Shown here: positions 26,621 through 34,811 of the stretch, piece after piece
How the letters are laid out: every line of letters begins with the position of its first letter
How positions within the stretch are numbered: position 1 is the first letter of the stretch
NCBI GenBank assembly: GCA_030690545.1
Contig: JAUYGN010000149.1
Coordinates: 1-59,086, forward strand
DNA: 59,086 nt
Direction: 5' to 3'
Source of the DNA: Solirubrobacteraceae bacterium
GTDB lineage: Bacteria; Actinomycetota; Thermoleophilia; Solirubrobacterales; Solirubrobacteraceae
Notes under the pieces: model-generated
The model's database searches: none
The model's input: only the letters and a program-made list of their open reading frames with translations
Told to the model about the DNA's origin: nothing
Position numbers and translations under genes: made by a program

Positions 26621-27508
26621 ATGGCCGACCACCCGCCCGTCCTCGTCGCGCCCGACGCCTTCGGCGGCGAGCTGCGCGCGCCCGTCGTCGCCGCGGCGAT
26701 CGGGCGCGGACTGGAGCGCGCCGGGATCACGCCGCCGCCCGAGCTGTGCCCCGTCGCCGGGGGCGGCCGCGGCACGCTCGAGGTGCTGCTGCTCGCGCTC
26801 GGCGGCGAGACCGGCGACGGCTTCGCGCTGATCGAGGACGGCGGTACGGCGATCGTCGAATACGACGGGAGCAGTGAGGAGCAGACCGGCGAACGGCTCG
26901 CCGTGGCGGCTCGCAGCGGGGCACAGGTCGTGCTGCTGGCGGCCGGGCCGGCGCCGGGCGCCGGGAGACGCGGCGCGGCGGCGGGAACGGCACTTCCAGC
27001 CGGGCCGACGCCGAGCACCGGGAGACGCAGCGCGGCGGATGGCGCGGCGGCCCGCGGCCACGGCGACAGCCTCGACGGCCACGGCCACGGCGCGATGCTG
27101 CTGGCCGCGCTCGACGACCACGGCGGCCTCGCCGGCGCCGCGCTCGTCGTGCTCTGCGACGTCCGCAACCCCGACCCCCTCGCCGAGCGACTGCGCGACG
27201 AGTGCGGCGCGAGGCTCGTCGCGGGCGTGCCGTTCATCCTCGATGCGCTCGACTTCGACGCGCGCATGCGCGCCGCGCGCGCGGTGATCGTCGGCGAGCG
27301 CCGGCTCGAGCGCGCGACGCTGATGGGCCGCGTCGCCGGCGAGATCGCGACGCGTGCGCGGCAATCGGGCGTGCCCTGCCACGCGGTCGCCGCGGAGCGC
27401 GCGATCGACCGCTTCGACCAGCGCATCCTCGACCTGCAGGCGGTCGTCGAGGCCGGCTCGATCGCCGAGCTCGAGGCCGCCGGCGAGGAGCTCGCCCACG
27501 AACTCTGA
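26621..27508 (+). CDS. divergent glycerate kinase-like protein
   Basis: A 295-residue protein recognisable at both ends as the GlxK/GarK glycerate kinase family: VLVAPDAFGGELRAPVVAAAI at the start, VAGGGRGTLEVLLLALGG, and GVPFILDALDFDARMRAARAVIVGERRLERATLMGRVAGEIATRAR near the end. Family proteins are about 80 residues longer. The canonical DGGEGT becomes GGGRGT and ITGEGRLD becomes VGERRLE, so the catalytic sites are altered. The middle (residues about 108-145) is replaced by an Ala/Gly/Pro/Arg segment made of an imperfect in-frame duplication. It may be a degenerate paralogue with a new or no activity. Confidence 0.75.
   Translation: MADHPPVLVAPDAFGGELRAPVVAAAIGRGLERAGITPPPELCPVAGGGRGTLEVLLLALGGETGDGFALIEDGGTAIVEYDGSSEEQTGERLAVAARSGAQVVLLAAGPAPGAGRRGAAAGTALPAGPTPSTGRRSAADGAAARGHGDSLDGHGHGAMLLAALDDHGGLAGAALVVLCDVRNPDPLAERLRDECGARLVAGVPFILDALDFDARMRAARAVIVGERRLERATLMGRVAGEIATRARQSGVPCHAVAAERAIDRFDQRILDLQAVVEAGSIAELEAAGEELAHEL
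26943..27038 (+). repeat. imperfect tandem duplication inside the glycerate kinase-like gene
   Basis: A segment of about 39 bases (26943-26981) recurs at 27000-27038, an offset of exactly 57 bases (19 codons), so the frame is preserved. The copies differ at a few bases. The encoded units are AGPAPGAGRR and AGPTPSTGRR followed by Ala-rich residues. It looks like a replication-slippage insertion that enlarged the linker. Confidence 0.7.
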
Positions 27509-27628
27509 CGACCGCCCGGCCATGCGCTGCGAGACGGCGGCAACGGCGCCTCGCTGACGATCGGCGACCAGCTCCGATTGACCGCGCGGCAACGCGCTGC
27601 GAGGCTGGCTCGCCCGCCGAAGCACCGC

Positions 27629-29746
27629 ATGCGCTCGCGCTCTGCCCTCATCTCCCGTGTTCTCGTCGCAGCCTTCGCGATCACGATCGTCGGATCGCAG
27701 CTGCTGCTGTACGCCGACCGCAACGTCTTCGACTCGGCGCGGTTCGCCGATCATGCGGCAGTCGCGCTCGACGACGGCGCCGTCCGGCAGCAGGTCGCGC
27801 AGGCGCTGACGCGGGAGATCGTGCGCGCCGATCCCGACGCGATCGTCGTCGAGCCGCTGATCCAGGCGGTCGCCACGGGCGTCGTCGGCTCGACGCCGTT
27901 CCGCGCGCTCGTGCGCAACGGCGTCCTGCGCACGCACTCGGCGGTCTTCGACGACGAGCAGGACGCGCTCGTCGTGACCGTCGCCGACGGCGCGCTGCTC
28001 GTCGTGCAGGCACTGCGCCAGCTCAACCCCGGCGCGGCCCGCAGCCTGCCCGACGACGTCGACGTGGCGCTGCTGTCGGTCTCCGACGCGACCGGCGGCC
28101 AGCTGCTGACCGGTGCCGCGCAGACAGCCGAGGCGGTGCGCTCGGCCGGCTGGATCCTGCTTGCCGCGGCGCTCGCGTTCGCGATCCTCGCGATCGTCTC
28201 CTCACCGGACCGCAGGCGCACGGTGCGGACGATTGGATTCACGCTCGCCGGCGCCGGGCTCGCGCTCGTCGTCGCGCTGCAGATCGCCCGCGGGCTCGTC
28301 ACCGGCCAGGCGCCGAGCGAGGGCGGCGAAGCAGCCTTGCGGGCGGTCTGGGACGCCTACCTGGGCGACTTCGTCGCGTTGCAGATCAGCGTCGTCATCG
28401 CGGGCCTCGTGCTCGCGAGCGTCGCCGAGTCGGTCCTGCGCCCGGTCGGACTGGCGCCGCGACTGCGCCAGCTGGGCGCGATGCTGTCGCGCCGGCCGGA
28501 GCACACCTGGGCGCGTGCCGTGCGCGCGGGCGGGCTGACGCTCGGCGGCGTGCTGATCATCTTCGACCCGCTCAGCGCGCTGCGGCTCGTCGCGCTCGCC
28601 GCCGGGCTCGTCGTGCTGAGCGCGGGCGTCGACGAGCTGCTGCGCCTGACGGCCCGCCCGCGGCCGGCCGAGCAGCCCGTAGAGCAGCCCGAGCGCCAGC
28701 GGGCCCCGGCGCGGCCGTCGTGGCGCCGGCTCGCGGTCGCGGCCGGGCTCGCCGTCGGCGCGCTCTCGCTGCCGGCGATCGTCGTCGCAAGCACCGACGG
28801 TCCGAGCGGCACGACGGAGGCGGTGGCGTGCAACGGCGCGCCGGAGCTCTGCGACAAGCGCCTCGACGAGGTCGTCGTCGCGGCCACGCACAACTCGATG
28901 TCCTCGCCCCAGTCGGGCTTCCTCTTCCCCGACCAGGACAGCCCGATCCCGGCGCAGCTGCGCGGCGGGATCCGCGGCCTGCTGATCGACACGCACATGG
29001 GGATCCGCACGTCGCGCGGCGTCTTCACGATGCTCGCCGAGGGCGGCAAGAGCCGCGCGAAGATCGAGCAGGCGGTCGGCCCCGCGGCGACGGCGACCGC
29101 CAAGCGGCTGCGCGACCGCAGCGGCACGCCCGACGGGGCACCGCGCGCCTGGCTGTGCCACGGGTTCTGCGAGCTCGGCGCGATCGACGCCGTCACGGCG
29201 CTCAAGCAGGTCAAGGAGTTCCTCGTCGCCCACCCGCACGAGGTGCTCGTGATCAGCATCGAGGACCAGATCAGCCCGGCCGCGACGGTCGACGTCTTCC
29301 GGCGTAGCGGGCTGCTCGATCGCGTCTGGAAGGGCGCGATCGAGCCGCTGCCGACGCTGCGGGCGATGATCGATCGCGACGAGCGCGTGCTCGTCTTCGG
29401 CGAGGAGGACACGGCCGGCGTGCCGTGGTATCACCAGCAGTTCGACGCGATGGTCGAGACGCCGTACGACATCCCCTCCGCCAAGGAGCTGCTCGATGCG
29501 CGCGGCTGCCGGCCCGGCCGGGGCACGCCGGGGGCGCCGCTCGGGCTGCTCAACCACTGGGTCGCGCGCACGCCCCCGCGGCCGTCCGTCGCCAGGACGG
29601 TGAACGACGCCGCCGCTGTCGCGCGGCGCGCGCGGGACTGCGCGACGGCGCTCGGCGGCGAGGTGAACGTCATCGCGGTCGACTTCTGGGGCGAGGGCGA
29701 CGTCGTCGGCGCGGCCGACCGCCTCAACCGGGCGACCGGACCGTAG
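27629..29746 (+). CDS. multi-pass membrane protein with C-terminal PI-PLC-X-like domain
   Basis: A 705-residue protein. The N-terminal 385 residues hold about six hydrophobic helices (near residues 8, 172, 206, 258, 310 and 373) around extracytoplasmic loops. Residues 405-705 form a phosphatidylinositol-phospholipase-C-X-type domain: ATHNSMSSP with the first catalytic His, GIRGLLIDTHM, and WLCHGFCELG with the second His, then LKQVKEFLVAHPHEVLVISIED. The domain should face outside and cleave phosphodiesters of lipid or glycan-linked phosphate. I use the ATG at 27629; a TTG 17 codons upstream is possible. The 3' end overlaps the convergent WYL gene by 23 bases. Confidence 0.85.
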   Translation: MRSRSALISRVLVAAFAITIVGSQLLLYADRNVFDSARFADHAAVALDDGAVRQQVAQALTREIVRADPDAIVVEPLIQAVATGVVGSTPFRALVRNGVLRTHSAVFDDEQDALVVTVADGALLVVQALRQLNPGAARSLPDDVDVALLSVSDATGGQLLTGAAQTAEAVRSAGWILLAAALAFAILAIVSSPDRRRTVRTIGFTLAGAGLALVVALQIARGLVTGQAPSEGGEAALRAVWDAYLGDFVALQISVVIAGLVLASVAESVLRPVGLAPRLRQLGAMLSRRPEHTWARAVRAGGLTLGGVLIIFDPLSALRLVALAAGLVVLSAGVDELLRLTARPRPAEQPVEQPERQRAPARPSWRRLAVAAGLAVGALSLPAIVVASTDGPSGTTEAVACNGAPELCDKRLDEVVVAATHNSMSSPQSGFLFPDQDSPIPAQLRGGIRGLLIDTHMGIRTSRGVFTMLAEGGKSRAKIEQAVGPAATATAKRLRDRSGTPDGAPRAWLCHGFCELGAIDAVTALKQVKEFLVAHPHEVLVISIEDQISPAATVDVFRRSGLLDRVWKGAIEPLPTLRAMIDRDERVLVFGEEDTAGVPWYHQQFDAMVETPYDIPSAKELLDARGCRPGRGTPGAPLGLLNHWVARTPPRPSVARTVNDAAAVARRARDCATALGGEVNVIAVDFWGEGDVVGAADRLNRATGP

Positions 29747-30686
29747 CCCGCTCGAAGCGCGCCGCGAGCTGCGCGCAGCGCTCGACGAGCTCGGGCGGCT
29801 CGTGGACCTCGAAGTCGCAGCCGAGCATCCCGATCCGCAGCGCCAGCCAGTCCAGCGAGTCGTCGCTCGTGCGGTACTCGCAGCGCTGTTCGTCGATCGC
29901 CTCGACGCTGCCCCAGAGGTACGGGCGCTGCTCGATCTCGGCCGCGACGGCGTGCAGCGTGACGCGCGCCGCGAAGCGCGCCGGGGCGGCGCGCAGGTTG
30001 GCGGCGACGTACGACGCCGGGTCCTGCGCGGGCAGTTCGCGCGGCTCGAAGCGCGCGCCCGCCGGGGTGGGACGCTCGAGGCGGTCGACGCGGAACGTGC
30101 GCCAGCCGTCGCGGTCGCAGTCCCAGGCGACGAGGTACCAGCGCCGGCCGAGGTTGACGAGGCTGTGCGGCTCGACGTGGCGGCGGCTGTCCTGCGCGTC
30201 GCGGTCGCGATAGGCGAAGCGCAGGCGCTCGTGGTCGCGGCAGGCGCCGGCGATCGTCGTCAGCGCCCGCGGGTCGACCATCGGCCCGCTCGCGGGCAGC
30301 GTCGCGAGCACCGAGCCGAGCGCGTTGACGCGCCGGCGCAGGTGCGACGGCAGCACCTGCTCGAGCTTGACGAGCGCGCGGATCGAGGTCTCCTCGATGC
30401 CCGCCACGGAGGCACCGGCGGCCGTCCGCAGGCCGACCGCGATCGCGACCGCCTCGTCGTCGTCGAGCAGCAGCGGAGGCATGGCCGTGCCGGCATGCAG
30501 CCGGTAGCCTCCCGCCGGTCCCGTGACCGCATCGACCGGATAGCCGAGCTCGCGGAGCCGCTCGACGTCGCGGCGGATCGTGCGGCCCGAGACGCCGAGC
30601 CGCTGCGCGAGCTCGCCGCCGGACCAGTCGCGGCGCGTCTGCAGAAGGGAGAGCAGCTTCAGGAGTCGGCCCGACGTCTCGGTCAT
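29724..30686 (-). CDS. WYL-domain transcriptional regulator (YafY-type)
   Basis: A 320-residue regulator. The N-terminal winged helix is LLKLLSLLQTRRDWSGGELAQRLGVSGRTIRRDVERLRELGYPV, and the WYL ligand-sensing domain has RRWYLVAWDCDRDGWRTFRVDRL around residues 180-200. A C-terminal WCX-like extension follows. It is divergent from the Drr-type ABC genes, the usual arrangement for a local regulator responding to a ligand or nucleotide. The frame runs far upstream inside the ABC gene, but MTETSGRLLKLL is the natural start. Confidence 0.9.
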   Translation of the reverse strand: MTETSGRLLKLLSLLQTRRDWSGGELAQRLGVSGRTIRRDVERLRELGYPVDAVTGPAGGYRLHAGTAMPPLLLDDDEAVAIAVGLRTAAGASVAGIEETSIRALVKLEQVLPSHLRRRVNALGSVLATLPASGPMVDPRALTTIAGACRDHERLRFAYRDRDAQDSRRHVEPHSLVNLGRRWYLVAWDCDRDGWRTFRVDRLERPTPAGARFEPRELPAQDPASYVAANLRAAPARFAARVTLHAVAAEIEQRPYLWGSVEAIDEQRCEYRTSDDSLDWLALRIGMLGCDFEVHEPPELVERCAQLAARFERATVRSPG

Positions 30687-30702
30687 CGTGTCGTGCACGA
30701 TG
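30684..30702. promoter_or_regulatory. palindromic operator overlapping the WYL regulator start
   Basis: CATCGTG and CACGATG are separated by 5 bases, with a perfect TCGTGCACGA palindrome (30691-30700) at the centre. It covers the start codon of the regulator and lies in the 90-base divergent gap before the ABC genes, so it is a strong candidate for autoregulation and control of the exporter. Confidence 0.5.
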
Positions 30703-30776
30703 TCAGAAGTTGCGGCCGGAAACCGTCCTAAACCACCCCTATGGTCCCCGCCATGCCAACGAGATTGGAAGACCCG

Positions 30777-31781
30777 ATGACGCAAGCGAGAACGCACGTG
30801 AGCGCCGAGCCGGAGCTCGCGATCCGCGTGCGCGGACTGCGCAAGTCCTTCGGCGACGTCGTCGCGCTCGACGGCGTCGACCTCGACGTCCCGCCCGGGA
30901 CGGTGCTCGGCCTGCTGGGCCCCAACGGCGCCGGCAAGACGACCGCCGTGCGCGTGATGGCCACGCTGCTGCGACCCGACGCCGGCGAGATCTCCGTCGC
31001 CGGCCTCGACGTCGTGCGCGAGGCCGCGGCCGTGCGCGAGCGGATCGGGCTCGCCGGCCAGTATGCGGCGATCGACGAGAACCTCACCGGCCTGGAGAAC
31101 CTCGTCATGGTCGGGCGCCTGTACGGCGCGAGCCGCGCGGCGGCGACCGCGCGCGGGCACGAGCTGCTGCAGCGCTTCGACCTCGTCGACGCCGCGGGCC
31201 GGCCGGCGAAGACGTACTCCGGCGGCATGCGTCGCCGCCTCGACCTCGCGGCGGCGCTCGTCGCCAAGCCGCCGGTGCTGTTCCTCGACGAGCCGACGAC
31301 GGGCCTCGATCCGCGCAGCCGGCTGGACCTGTGGACGACGATCGAGGAGCTCGTCGGCGAGGGCCGCACGGTGCTGCTGACGACGCAGTACCTCGACGAG
31401 GCCGACCGGCTGGCCGACACGATCGCCGTGATCGACCACGGGCGCGTCATCGCGCAGGGGACGCCGGACGAGCTGAAGGACCGCGTCGGCGGCGAGCGAC
31501 TCGAGGTTCGGCTCAGCTCCGCCGGCCAGGCAGCCGACGCCGTCCGCGCGCTGGCGGCGATCTCCGACGAGCCGCCGCATTGCGAGGGCGACACCGTGAC
31601 GGTCGGCGTGCGCCGGCGCAACGGGATGATCGTCGAGGCCGTGCGCCGGCTCGACGACGCCGGCGTCGGCGTCGACGACATCGCGCTGCGCCGCCCGACG
31701 CTCGACGACGTGTTCCTCTCGCTGACGGGCCACGCGGCCGAGTCCACCGACGACGGCGACGAGCAGAAGGAGCGCACATGA
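30777..31781 (+). CDS. DrrA-type ABC transporter ATP-binding protein
   Basis: A 334-residue ATPase. Walker A is GPNGAGKTT, the signature is SGGMRRRL (the Drr/antibiotic variant of LSGGQ), and Walker B is LFLDEPTTGLDPRSR. The switch His region is replaced by LTTQYLDEADRLAD, also typical of daunorubicin-type exporters. A DUF4162-like C-terminal domain follows. GGAA just upstream supports the ATG at 30777; an in-frame ATG at 30741 lies in the promoter region. Translationally coupled to its permease. Confidence 0.93.
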   Translation: MTQARTHVSAEPELAIRVRGLRKSFGDVVALDGVDLDVPPGTVLGLLGPNGAGKTTAVRVMATLLRPDAGEISVAGLDVVREAAAVRERIGLAGQYAAIDENLTGLENLVMVGRLYGASRAAATARGHELLQRFDLVDAAGRPAKTYSGGMRRRLDLAAALVAKPPVLFLDEPTTGLDPRSRLDLWTTIEELVGEGRTVLLTTQYLDEADRLADTIAVIDHGRVIAQGTPDELKDRVGGERLEVRLSSAGQAADAVRALAAISDEPPHCEGDTVTVGVRRRNGMIVEAVRRLDDAGVGVDDIALRRPTLDDVFLSLTGHAAESTDDGDEQKERT

Positions 31782-32548
31782 GCCGCTTGATCACGGACAC
31801 GCTGATCGTCGCCGAGCGCAACCTCGTGCGCCTGACGCGCGCGCCCGACCTGCTGCTGGCGTTCACCGTCCAGCCGATCATGTTCGTGCTGCTGTTCGTC
31901 TACGTCTTCGGCGGCGCGATCCTCGTGCCCGACTTCTACGGCAGCTACGTGATGTTCCTGCTGCCGGGGATCATCGTCCAGAACATCGCCTTCGGCGGCT
32001 TCGTGACGGCGCTGGGCCTCAACGAGGACCTCAGCAAGGGACTGATCGACCGCTTCCGCTCGCTGCCGATGGCGCGCGCCGCGGTGCTCGCCGGGCGCAC
32101 GTTGTCCGACGTCGTGACGAACACGCTGTCGGTGCTCGTGCTCCTCGTCACCGGCCTGATCATCGGCTTCTCGTTCGACGCGAGCCCGTTCGAGGTCCTC
32201 GCCGGCTTCGCCCTGCTGCTGCTGTTCGGCTACGCGTTCTCGTGGATCTTCGCGCTGCTCGGGCTCGTCGTCACCTCGCCCGAGGCGGCGAACTCGCTGG
32301 GCTTCATCGCGGTCTTCCCGCTGACGTTCATCTCGTCGGCGTTCGTGCCGGTCGAGTCGATGCCGGCGGCGCTGCAGTGGTTCGCCGAGATCAACCCGTT
32401 CACGCTCGTCGTCGACGCGATGCGCCACCTGTGGGTCGGCGCGCCCGCCGGCAACGCCGTCTGGGGCGCGGTCGTCTGGTCGCTCGTGATCATCGCCGTG
32501 TTCGCGCCGCTCGCGGTGTCGCGCTACCGGCGCGCCGCGGGTCACTGA
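31778..32548 (+). CDS. DrrB-type ABC-2 transporter permease
   Basis: A 256-residue ABC-2 permease with six predicted membrane segments (near residues 30, 60, 110, 140, 170 and 232). It carries the family motif LPGIIVQNIAFGGF and the conserved DRFRSLPMARAAVLAGR loop that contacts the ATPase. With the preceding ATPase it makes a small exporter of the daunorubicin-resistance type, likely pumping a hydrophobic compound or lipid. AAGGAG upstream and a 4-base overlap. Confidence 0.93.
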   Translation: MSRLITDTLIVAERNLVRLTRAPDLLLAFTVQPIMFVLLFVYVFGGAILVPDFYGSYVMFLLPGIIVQNIAFGGFVTALGLNEDLSKGLIDRFRSLPMARAAVLAGRTLSDVVTNTLSVLVLLVTGLIIGFSFDASPFEVLAGFALLLLFGYAFSWIFALLGLVVTSPEAANSLGFIAVFPLTFISSAFVPVESMPAALQWFAEINPFTLVVDAMRHLWVGAPAGNAVWGAVVWSLVIIAVFAPLAVSRYRRAAGH

Positions 32549-32567
32549 TCGACGCCGAACGGCACGA

Positions 32568-32593
32568 GCCCAGCCGGCAGCGACCGGCTGGGC
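32568..32593 (+). terminator. terminator hairpin after the ABC operon
   Basis: GCCCAGCCGG and CCGGCTGGGC form a perfect 10-bp stem with a 6-base loop, 19 bases after the permease stop. No T-run, as is usual in this GC-rich DNA. Confidence 0.65.
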
Positions 32594-32595
32594 GC

Positions 32596-32640
32596 AGCCC
32601 GGATCCACCGATTCGCCGCGAGAATCGATGGATCCGGGCT
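32596..32640 (+). repeat. long hairpin between the ABC operon and gpsA
   Basis: AGCCCGGATCCA pairs perfectly with TGGATCCGGGCT, and inner ATTC/GAAT pairs again around a 7-base loop, giving a stem of about 19 bp with one 3-base internal mismatch. It follows the terminator hairpin by two bases and ends 36 bases before gpsA. It could be a second terminator, a leader structure of gpsA or a mobile hairpin. Confidence 0.65.
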
Positions 32641-32676
32641 CGGGTCGTGCGCTGATCTGGCGTACGCTCGCCGCCG

Positions 32677-33798
32677 ATGCCCGATGGTCGCCAACGCCCC
32701 AGCCTGTCGCTGCCGTCCCCGATCGCGCGGCGGGCGATCGTCGTCGGGGCCGGGTCGTTCGGGACGGCGGTCGCCGTGCTGCTCGCGCGCGGCGGGCTGC
32801 GCACAACGCTGCAGACGCGCACGAGCGAGCAGGCGCGGCGATTGCAGGAGGATCGCGAGAACCTCGTCTACCTGCCGGGCGTCGAGTTCCCGCGCGAGCT
32901 GCGCGTCGAGAGCGTCGAGGACGGGCTCGGGCGCGCCGACTACGTCTTCCTCGGCGTTCCCTCGCACGGCCTCGGCGAGACGATCCGCGGCCTGAGGAAG
33001 GCCGGCCTCGGCACGCGCACGGCGGTGATCTCGCTCGCCAAGGGGCTGACGCCGCCCGACGGCACGGCGCCGACGGTGCTGCTGCGCGAGCGCTTCGGCG
33101 AGGAGCGCGTGGCCTGCGTCGGCGGCCCCTCGCACGCCCGCGAGATGGTGTCCGAGGGCGCCGCGCTCGTGGCGGCCTCGACGAACGAGGAGCTCGCCAA
33201 CACGATCGCCGGCGTCTTCATCCGCGCGGGCGTCGTCTGCGAGCGGTCCAACGACCCGATCGGGGTCGAGCTCGCGGGCGCCGCGAAGAACGCGGCCGGG
33301 CTCGCCGCCGGCGCCACCGAGGCGCAGGGCCTGAACGCCGCGGGCGCCGCCGCGGGCCACATCTTCGCCGAGGTCTGGCGCTACGGCGAGGCGCAGGGCG
33401 CGCGGCCGGAGTCGATGCTCGGGCTCGCCGGCACCGGCGATCTCGTCGCGACGGTGCTCGCGCCGCAGAGCCGCAACCGGCGCGCCGGCGAGCTGCTCGC
33501 GGCCGGCGTTCCGGCGGCCGAGATCCCGGAGCGGATCGGGCAGGCCGTCGAGGCGCTCGAGTCGGTCCCGCTGCTGGCGCGCGCGCTGCGCAACGCGGGC
33601 CTCGAGGCGACGGTCACCGACGGTCTCGCGCAGCTCATCTCCGGCGAGCTGCCGCTCGACGAGTGGATCGGCCTCGTGCGCACGACCGTCCCGCCGCCCG
33701 CGCGCTGGCGCCGGCGGCCGGCGCCGGGCTTCTGGTCCGGGCTGTGGACGCGCATGCGCGGCGGCGGCGTCAGGCGCCGCGACGCGCGAGCGTCGTGA
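32677..33798 (+). CDS. gpsA: NAD(P)H-dependent glycerol-3-phosphate dehydrogenase
   Basis: A 373-residue enzyme making sn-glycerol-3-phosphate from dihydroxyacetone phosphate for phospholipid synthesis. The Rossmann motif is VGAGSFGTA (near residue 24), then FLGVPSHGL, SLAKGL, and GGPSHAREM; the catalytic Lys is in AGAAKNAAGLAAG and the C-terminal domain has GLAGTGDLVATVLAPQSRNRRAG. The C-terminus is extended by about 30 basic residues. The 3' end overlaps the convergent HAD gene by 29 bases. Confidence 0.95.
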   Translation: MPDGRQRPSLSLPSPIARRAIVVGAGSFGTAVAVLLARGGLRTTLQTRTSEQARRLQEDRENLVYLPGVEFPRELRVESVEDGLGRADYVFLGVPSHGLGETIRGLRKAGLGTRTAVISLAKGLTPPDGTAPTVLLRERFGEERVACVGGPSHAREMVSEGAALVAASTNEELANTIAGVFIRAGVVCERSNDPIGVELAGAAKNAAGLAAGATEAQGLNAAGAAAGHIFAEVWRYGEAQGARPESMLGLAGTGDLVATVLAPQSRNRRAGELLAAGVPAAEIPERIGQAVEALESVPLLARALRNAGLEATVTDGLAQLISGELPLDEWIGLVRTTVPPPARWRRRPAPGFWSGLWTRMRGGGVRRRDARAS

Positions 33799-34600
33799 CG
33801 ACCGCCTCGTAGACGCCGGCGCCGTAGGACTCCTGCGCGACGTGGACGTTCGCGTACCGGGCGCTGGCGGCGCGTAGGGTCGGATCGCGCCGCACGGCGT
33901 TGGCCACGAACCAGAAGGCGCCGACGTGCGTCGCGGTCTCCATGTCCTCGCGCGAGTCGCCGCAGGCGATCACCTCCCCGGGCGCGTAGCCGCGCGCGCG
34001 CATGTGCAGCGCGACGGCGTTGCCCTTCGACGCCCCGCGCGGTACGAGGTGGTAGGCGCGCACCTCGTCGAGCGCGACGAGGTCGGGCGAGCGGCGGTGC
34101 ACGCCGCCGTTGTCGACGAGTCGCAGGCCGCCGTGACCGCGCTCGGCGAGCAGCGCGTCGACCTCGTGCGCGTCGACGAGCCCGCGGAACAGATGCGACA
34201 CCTCGCGGCCGCGATGCCACGGGTCGTGGTACTCGAGCTGCCCGGCGTAGTGCTCGAGCAGCAGCGCGGGTGCGCCGGAGGCCTCGATCTGGTCGTGGAT
34301 CGTGCCGGCCTGCGGATCGGGCATGAGGTCGCCGGTGAGCCAGTGCTCCTCGCCGTCGAGCACGAGGCAGGATCCGGCCTCGAAGGTGTACGCCGTCTGC
34401 GCGAACAGGCGCGCGTTCTCGGCGACGGTCCCCTGGCGGCGGCCGGACATCAGCACGACCTCGGCGCCGGCGCGGTCGCAGGCCTGCAGCGCGCGCACGC
34501 CCTGCAGCGAGAACGTCTTGTCGGCACCGAGCAGCAGCGCCCCGCCGGGCCCGAGCAGGGTGCTGTCGAGATCGACGTAGAGGCAGCGCATGGGCGACAT
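33770..34600 (-). CDS. HAD-family phosphatase, mannosyl/glucosyl-3-phosphoglycerate phosphatase-like
   Basis: A 276-residue C2-capped HAD phosphatase. Motif I is YVDLDSTLLG (nucleophile and acid Asp), motif II VVLMSGR, the motif III Lys is in GASKGNAV, and motif IV is ACGDSREDMETA. The Cof/MpgP-type cap lies between motifs II and III. A glucosyl-3-phosphoglycerate synthase gene lies 0.9 kb away in the same orientation, so dephosphorylation of glucosyl- or mannosyl-phosphoglycerate is a reasonable role, but this rests on context. Alternative start: ATG at 34591. Confidence 0.78.
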   Translation of the reverse strand: MSPMRCLYVDLDSTLLGPGGALLLGADKTFSLQGVRALQACDRAGAEVVLMSGRRQGTVAENARLFAQTAYTFEAGSCLVLDGEEHWLTGDLMPDPQAGTIHDQIEASGAPALLLEHYAGQLEYHDPWHRGREVSHLFRGLVDAHEVDALLAERGHGGLRLVDNGGVHRRSPDLVALDEVRAYHLVPRGASKGNAVALHMRARGYAPGEVIACGDSREDMETATHVGAFWFVANAVRRDPTLRAASARYANVHVAQESYGAGVYEAVVTTLARRGA

Positions 34601-34744
34601 CGTGGCGCATCGCCGCGTGGCGCTCGTGGTTGCGGTGTCGGTCGACCGCTCGGCCACGGTCCGAGCGAGCTTGCGATCGTCGTTCTGCCCACCGAACCGA
34701 CCAGGGCAACGGCTCCGCCGCGTGAGTCAAACCGCGCGACGTGA

Positions 34745-34811
34745 ACAAGCCACACAGAAATATCTATATGAACATAGTTTTGTTGTCGGTTTATTCTATG
34801 ATTACATTGGT
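34745..34811 (+). promoter_or_regulatory. AT-rich promoter island
   Basis: About 65 bases here are strikingly A/T-rich in an otherwise very GC-rich window. TTGTTG (34780-34785) and TACATT (34803-34808) are spaced 17 bases, a good sigma-70-type pair; start of transcription would fall near the GTG at 34812/34815, suggesting a leaderless message. The remaining 140 bases back to the HAD gene start show no gene. Confidence 0.45.
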
